This document shows, in pieces, positions 59,771 through 64,000 of a stretch of DNA of 64,000 bases. Below the pieces are notes generated by a model. It was not told the DNA's origin and searched no databases. It was given only the letters and a program-made list of their open reading frames with translations. This DNA comes from Opitutia bacterium (lineage in GTDB: Bacteria > Verrucomicrobiota > Verrucomicrobiia > Opitutales > UBA953): the NCBI GenBank assembly GCA_947453335.1, contig CANGFP010000001.1, forward strand, positions 248,001-312,000. The letters are read 5' to 3'. Within the stretch, counting starts at the first letter, position 1. The number at the start of each line of letters is the position of its first letter. The translations under genes and the position numbers were made by a program.

Positions 59771-61071
59771 CGCTGCTTCGCGAGGCGGACCTGCAGGGAG
59801 CGCCCGTGCGCGTCCAGGCTTTCCATGCCCGCGAAGGCCGCGACCACGCCCGCGGCCTTGGCCAGCGAACGGCGGTCGTAGCGCACGAAGCTCGTGCGGC
59901 GGAGGAAGTCGGCCACGCGCAGGCCGCTGAAGAAGCGGCCCGTGCCGCCGGTGGGCAAGGTGTGGCTCGGGCCGGCGGTGAAGTCGCCGAGCACCGTGGG
60001 CGTCTCATGGCCGAGGAGCAGGGCGCCCGCGGTCGTGATGGCGGCGGACAGCTTCGCCTCGACGGACTTCGCCACCATCAGCTCGAGGTGCTCGGGCGCG
60101 ACGAGGTTGGCCACGCGCGCGGCCTCGGCGATCTTCCGGACGAGGACGACGCAGGTCATCTTGTCGAGCGCCTTGGCGATCTTGGCGCCGTGGGTGAGCG
60201 TGAGCGCCTGGGCGTGCGCCGAGGCGAGGCAGCGGTCGGCGAAGGCCGCCGAATCGCAGACGAGGTAGAGCTTCTCCTTGCCGCTGCCGTGCTCGGCCTG
60301 GGCGCAGAGGTCGGCGCCGACGAAGACCGGGTTGGCGGTGCGGTCGGCGATGATCATCACTTCGCTCGGACCGGGCAGCAGGTCGACGCCGACGAGGCCG
60401 AAGAGCTGGCGCTTGGCCTCGGTGACGAACGCGTTGCCCGGGCCGAAGACCTTGTCGACCGCGGGGATGGACTTCGTGCCCAGCGCGAGCGCGGCGATGG
60501 CTTGGACGCCGCCGACGGCGTAGACCTCCTTCACGCCGCAGAGGTAGAGCGCGGCGAGGATGTCGGGGTTGATCTGGCCGTCCGGGCCGGGCGGCGTGCA
60601 GGCGCAGAGCTCGGGGACGCCCGCGACCTTCGCCGGCAGCGCCGTCATGAGCACCGTCGAGACGAGCGGCACCTGGCCGCCGGGGATGTAGAGGCCGCAG
60701 CGGCGGATGGCGTGGTGGCGTTCGCCGACCGTGGCGCCGTGCGGGTTCTTCGCGGACCAGCCCTTGGGCAACGTTCGGCGATGGAAGTCGGTCACGCAGC
60801 GGGCGGCCTCGTCGAACGCCTTGCGCTTGGCCGGGGCGAGCTGCTTGGCCGCCTGCTTGAGGCGGGCTTCCGGGATGCGGAGCTTGGCGGCGGTCAGCTT
60901 CGCGCGGTCGAACTTCTCGGTGTAGGCCAGCACCGCGGCATCGCCGCGGTCGCGGACGTCGGCGATGATGCCGGCGACGGCGGCGCGGACGTCGGGCGAG
61001 GCTTCGCCGTTGCCGACGAAGGCGCGGAGGCGCGGGAGGAAGTCTTGGGCGTGGGCCTGGAGGACGGGCAT
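59767..61071 (-). CDS. hisD: histidinol dehydrogenase
   Basis: CGLYIPGGQVPLVSTVLMTALPAKVAGV; VFGPGNAFVTEAKRQLFG; LPTGGTGRFFSGL. Confidence 0.97.
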   Translation of the reverse strand: MPVLQAHAQDFLPRLRAFVGNGEASPDVRAAVAGIIADVRDRGDAAVLAYTEKFDRAKLTAAKLRIPEARLKQAAKQLAPAKRKAFDEAARCVTDFHRRTLPKGWSAKNPHGATVGERHHAIRRCGLYIPGGQVPLVSTVLMTALPAKVAGVPELCACTPPGPDGQINPDILAALYLCGVKEVYAVGGVQAIAALALGTKSIPAVDKVFGPGNAFVTEAKRQLFGLVGVDLLPGPSEVMIIADRTANPVFVGADLCAQAEHGSGKEKLYLVCDSAAFADRCLASAHAQALTLTHGAKIAKALDKMTCVVLVRKIAEAARVANLVAPEHLELMVAKSVEAKLSAAITTAGALLLGHETPTVLGDFTAGPSHTLPTGGTGRFFSGLRVADFLRRTSFVRYDRRSLAKAAGVVAAFAGMESLDAHGRSLQVRLAKQR

Positions 61072-61075
61072 GGAC

Positions 61076-61801
61076 TTAGCGGGTAGGGAAGACGAAGCGG
61101 GCGGGAGCCAGCGTGGGGTTCACGACGACCTTCTCGTAGGTCACCTCGGCGACCTTCTTGCCGTCGATGAGCACCAGTTCCTTCTGCGTGAAGACGATTC
61201 CGTCGACCGTGGTCGTCGCGGTCACGCGCTGACGCTGGACCTTGCCGTCGGGCATGGGCTGGTCGGTCGCGGTGAGCCGGAACGTCTCGGCGTCGAAGTG
61301 GCGGATGATGCGGAAGCCGCTCTTGTACGCGTACTCCAGCGAGACCTGCTTGCGGCCGTCGATCTCGGACGCAGGCGCGACCTTCACCGCGCCGGCGCGT
61401 TCGGGCGGCGCCGCGAAGAAGGTCAGGTCGCTGGCGGCCATGTCGCGGAGCACCGCGACGTATTCGGAGCGCAGCACGCCGATCTGGGTCGTCTGCGTGG
61501 ACTTGCGCCAGCCTTCGCGGCCGTTGGTGGCGAGGATCTCCTCGATGGTGCGGTTGGCGTTCAGGCTGAGCTGGTAGCGTTGGTCGGGTGCGTTGACCTC
61601 GAGCTGCGTGTAGCCGGCGGGCTTGCCGTCGGCGTCGACGGACGTCAGCTCGAACCGCAGGCCGCGGACCTGGGCGAGGGCGGCGGGGTCCTGGGCGAGG
61701 GCGGCGCGGGCCTTGGCGATGACCTCGGCGGGCGTGAGGTCGGCGGCCCAGGCGCACGACGCGCAGGCCAGCCAGGCGAGCAGGGTCCGGAAAGATGCCA
61801 T
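61076..61801 (-). CDS. secreted LolA-like hypothetical protein
   Basis: signal peptide, then LRFELTSVDADGKPAGYTQLEVNAPDQRYQLSLNANRTIEEILATNGREGW. Confidence 0.72.
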   Translation of the reverse strand: MASFRTLLAWLACASCAWAADLTPAEVIAKARAALAQDPAALAQVRGLRFELTSVDADGKPAGYTQLEVNAPDQRYQLSLNANRTIEEILATNGREGWRKSTQTTQIGVLRSEYVAVLRDMAASDLTFFAAPPERAGAVKVAPASEIDGRKQVSLEYAYKSGFRIIRHFDAETFRLTATDQPMPDGKVQRQRVTATTTVDGIVFTQKELVLIDGKKVAEVTYEKVVVNPTLAPARFVFPTR

Positions 61802-61903
61802 AAGACCTCCGGGTATGGCTTTGGCCGCGGACCTTGGCAAGCCTCGCCCCGTGGCGCGGGGGTCGGCATTGACCCCGCCGGTCGCCCTGCCTAGGTTCGG
61901 TCC

Positions 61904-62269
61904 ATGCGGATCCTCGCGTTGCTCCTCCTGACCCTGTCCTTCACGGCCTGCCAGAACGCCCAGCCCGAGGACGAATGGCGCAACCACACCGCCACCAAGC
62001 TGCACCTCATCAAGGTCGGCGACACGCGCGCTCAGGTCATCGAGCTCCTCGGCGTCCCCAGCGACGCGTCGGCCGACGGCACGATGGAGACGCTTTACTA
62101 CCGCATGCTCCCGACCACGGCCGAGCTCGAGTACGCCGCGGCGAACAAAGCCTTGGGCGGCTGGAAGAACGCTGCGGAAAAGCGCGCCGTCCCGGCCGTC
62201 ACGCACGAGGTGCGTCTGCTCAACGGCATCGTGAGCGGGTATGGTCCGGCGTTGGCGCCGGTGCGCTGA
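61904..62269 (+). CDS. small lipoprotein, SmpA/BamE-like
   Basis: lipobox LSFTAC; LHLIKVGDTRAQVIELLGVPS. Confidence 0.75.
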   Translation: MRILALLLLTLSFTACQNAQPEDEWRNHTATKLHLIKVGDTRAQVIELLGVPSDASADGTMETLYYRMLPTTAELEYAAANKALGGWKNAAEKRAVPAVTHEVRLLNGIVSGYGPALAPVR

Positions 62270-62272
62270 CGC

Positions 62273-63001
62273 TCAACCGCGGGCCGCGACCAGCAGGCCC
62301 GGGACGTCGCAACGACCCTCGTAGAGGGCCTTGCCGACGATGGCGCCGACGAGGTTCGGGTAGGCCTTGGACATCTGCGCCAGACGACGCACGTCCTCCG
62401 CGCCCGCCACGCCGCCGGAGGCGATGACACCGCAGGAGCAGGCCTTGAGGACCGCTTCCAGCGATTTCCAGTTCGGACCGGTGAGCATGCCGTCGGTCGC
62501 GATGTCGGTGTAGATGACCGTCGAGACCCCGAGGTCGCCCGCCTGCTTGGCGAAGTCGGTGGCCTGCAGGGCCGTCACGGCCGTCCAGCCCTTCACGGCG
62601 ACGAGGCCGTCCTTGGCGTCGATGCCCACCGCGAGGCGCGGGCCGTGGGCCGCGGCCATCTCGCGCAGGAAGGCCGGGTCGGTCGCGGCGCGCGTGCCGA
62701 TGACGACGCGGCTGGCGCCGGCGGCGTAGGCGGATTCGGCGAGGGCGCGGTCGCGCATGCCGCCGCCGAACTGGACCTTCGGTCCGAGCTGGGCGATGCG
62801 CTGCAGCGTCGGGAGGTTGAGCGGGGCGCCGCCGAAGGCGCCGTCGAGGTCGACGACATGGATCCATTCCGCGCCGGCCTGCGCGAACTGCACCGCCGGT
62901 TCGACGGGGTCCTCGTAGTAGTTGGTGCGCGCGTCGTCGCGGCCCTGGCTCAGGCGCACGCAGCGACCGCCGCGGATGTCGATGGCGGGATAGACGATCA
63001 T
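62273..63001 (-). CDS. hisA: phosphoribosylformimino-5-aminoimidazole carboxamide ribotide isomerase
   Basis: MIVYPAIDIRGGRCVRLSQG; WIHVVDLDGAFGG; VQFGGGMRD; VIYTDIATDGMLTGPNW. Confidence 0.97.
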   Translation of the reverse strand: MIVYPAIDIRGGRCVRLSQGRDDARTNYYEDPVEPAVQFAQAGAEWIHVVDLDGAFGGAPLNLPTLQRIAQLGPKVQFGGGMRDRALAESAYAAGASRVVIGTRAATDPAFLREMAAAHGPRLAVGIDAKDGLVAVKGWTAVTALQATDFAKQAGDLGVSTVIYTDIATDGMLTGPNWKSLEAVLKACSCGVIASGGVAGAEDVRRLAQMSKAYPNLVGAIVGKALYEGRCDVPGLLVAARG

Positions 63002-63006
63002 GGAAA

Positions 63007-64000
<994 letters not shown>

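Overview
High-GC bacterial chromosome segment, most likely Verrucomicrobiota (Opitutales-like) judged from gene content: sulfatase, ThuA, a PVC-type cytochrome c/HEAT protein, DUF6807-like and azurin-tailed proteins. No tool was run; all calls come from reading the supplied translations and DNA. I support about 53 protein-coding genes, with partial genes at both edges. Recognisable modules are a glucarate catabolic operon (gudD-MFS-kdgD), a full biotin operon (bioA-B-D-F-esterase-C) behind a BirA-like operator, metH, rsmG, queA, clpX, hisA/hisD/hisN, RNase HII and HIII side by side, mutY, PPK2-type polyphosphate phosphotransferase and acetyl-CoA synthetase. I found no rRNA, tRNA, CRISPR array or transposase. 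Two things stand out. (1) A tightly overlapping three-gene operon at 8.65-13.46 kb encodes what looks like a catalytically degenerate DNA2/NAM7-type SF1 helicase, an uncharacterised protein and a degenerate PLD-like protein. (2) At least nine intergenic islands are built from a mosaic of short degenerate repeats: C/G-rich period 7-8 arrays, TTTGCACC octamers, a GGTGACNAGGGGGCAAGGGGTTGTGC box followed by a hairpin, hairpins with 9-bp arms and 2-3 nt loops flanked by GGTAG, and TCGAG-type arrays. Some of the hairpins incorporate the stop codon of the preceding gene.
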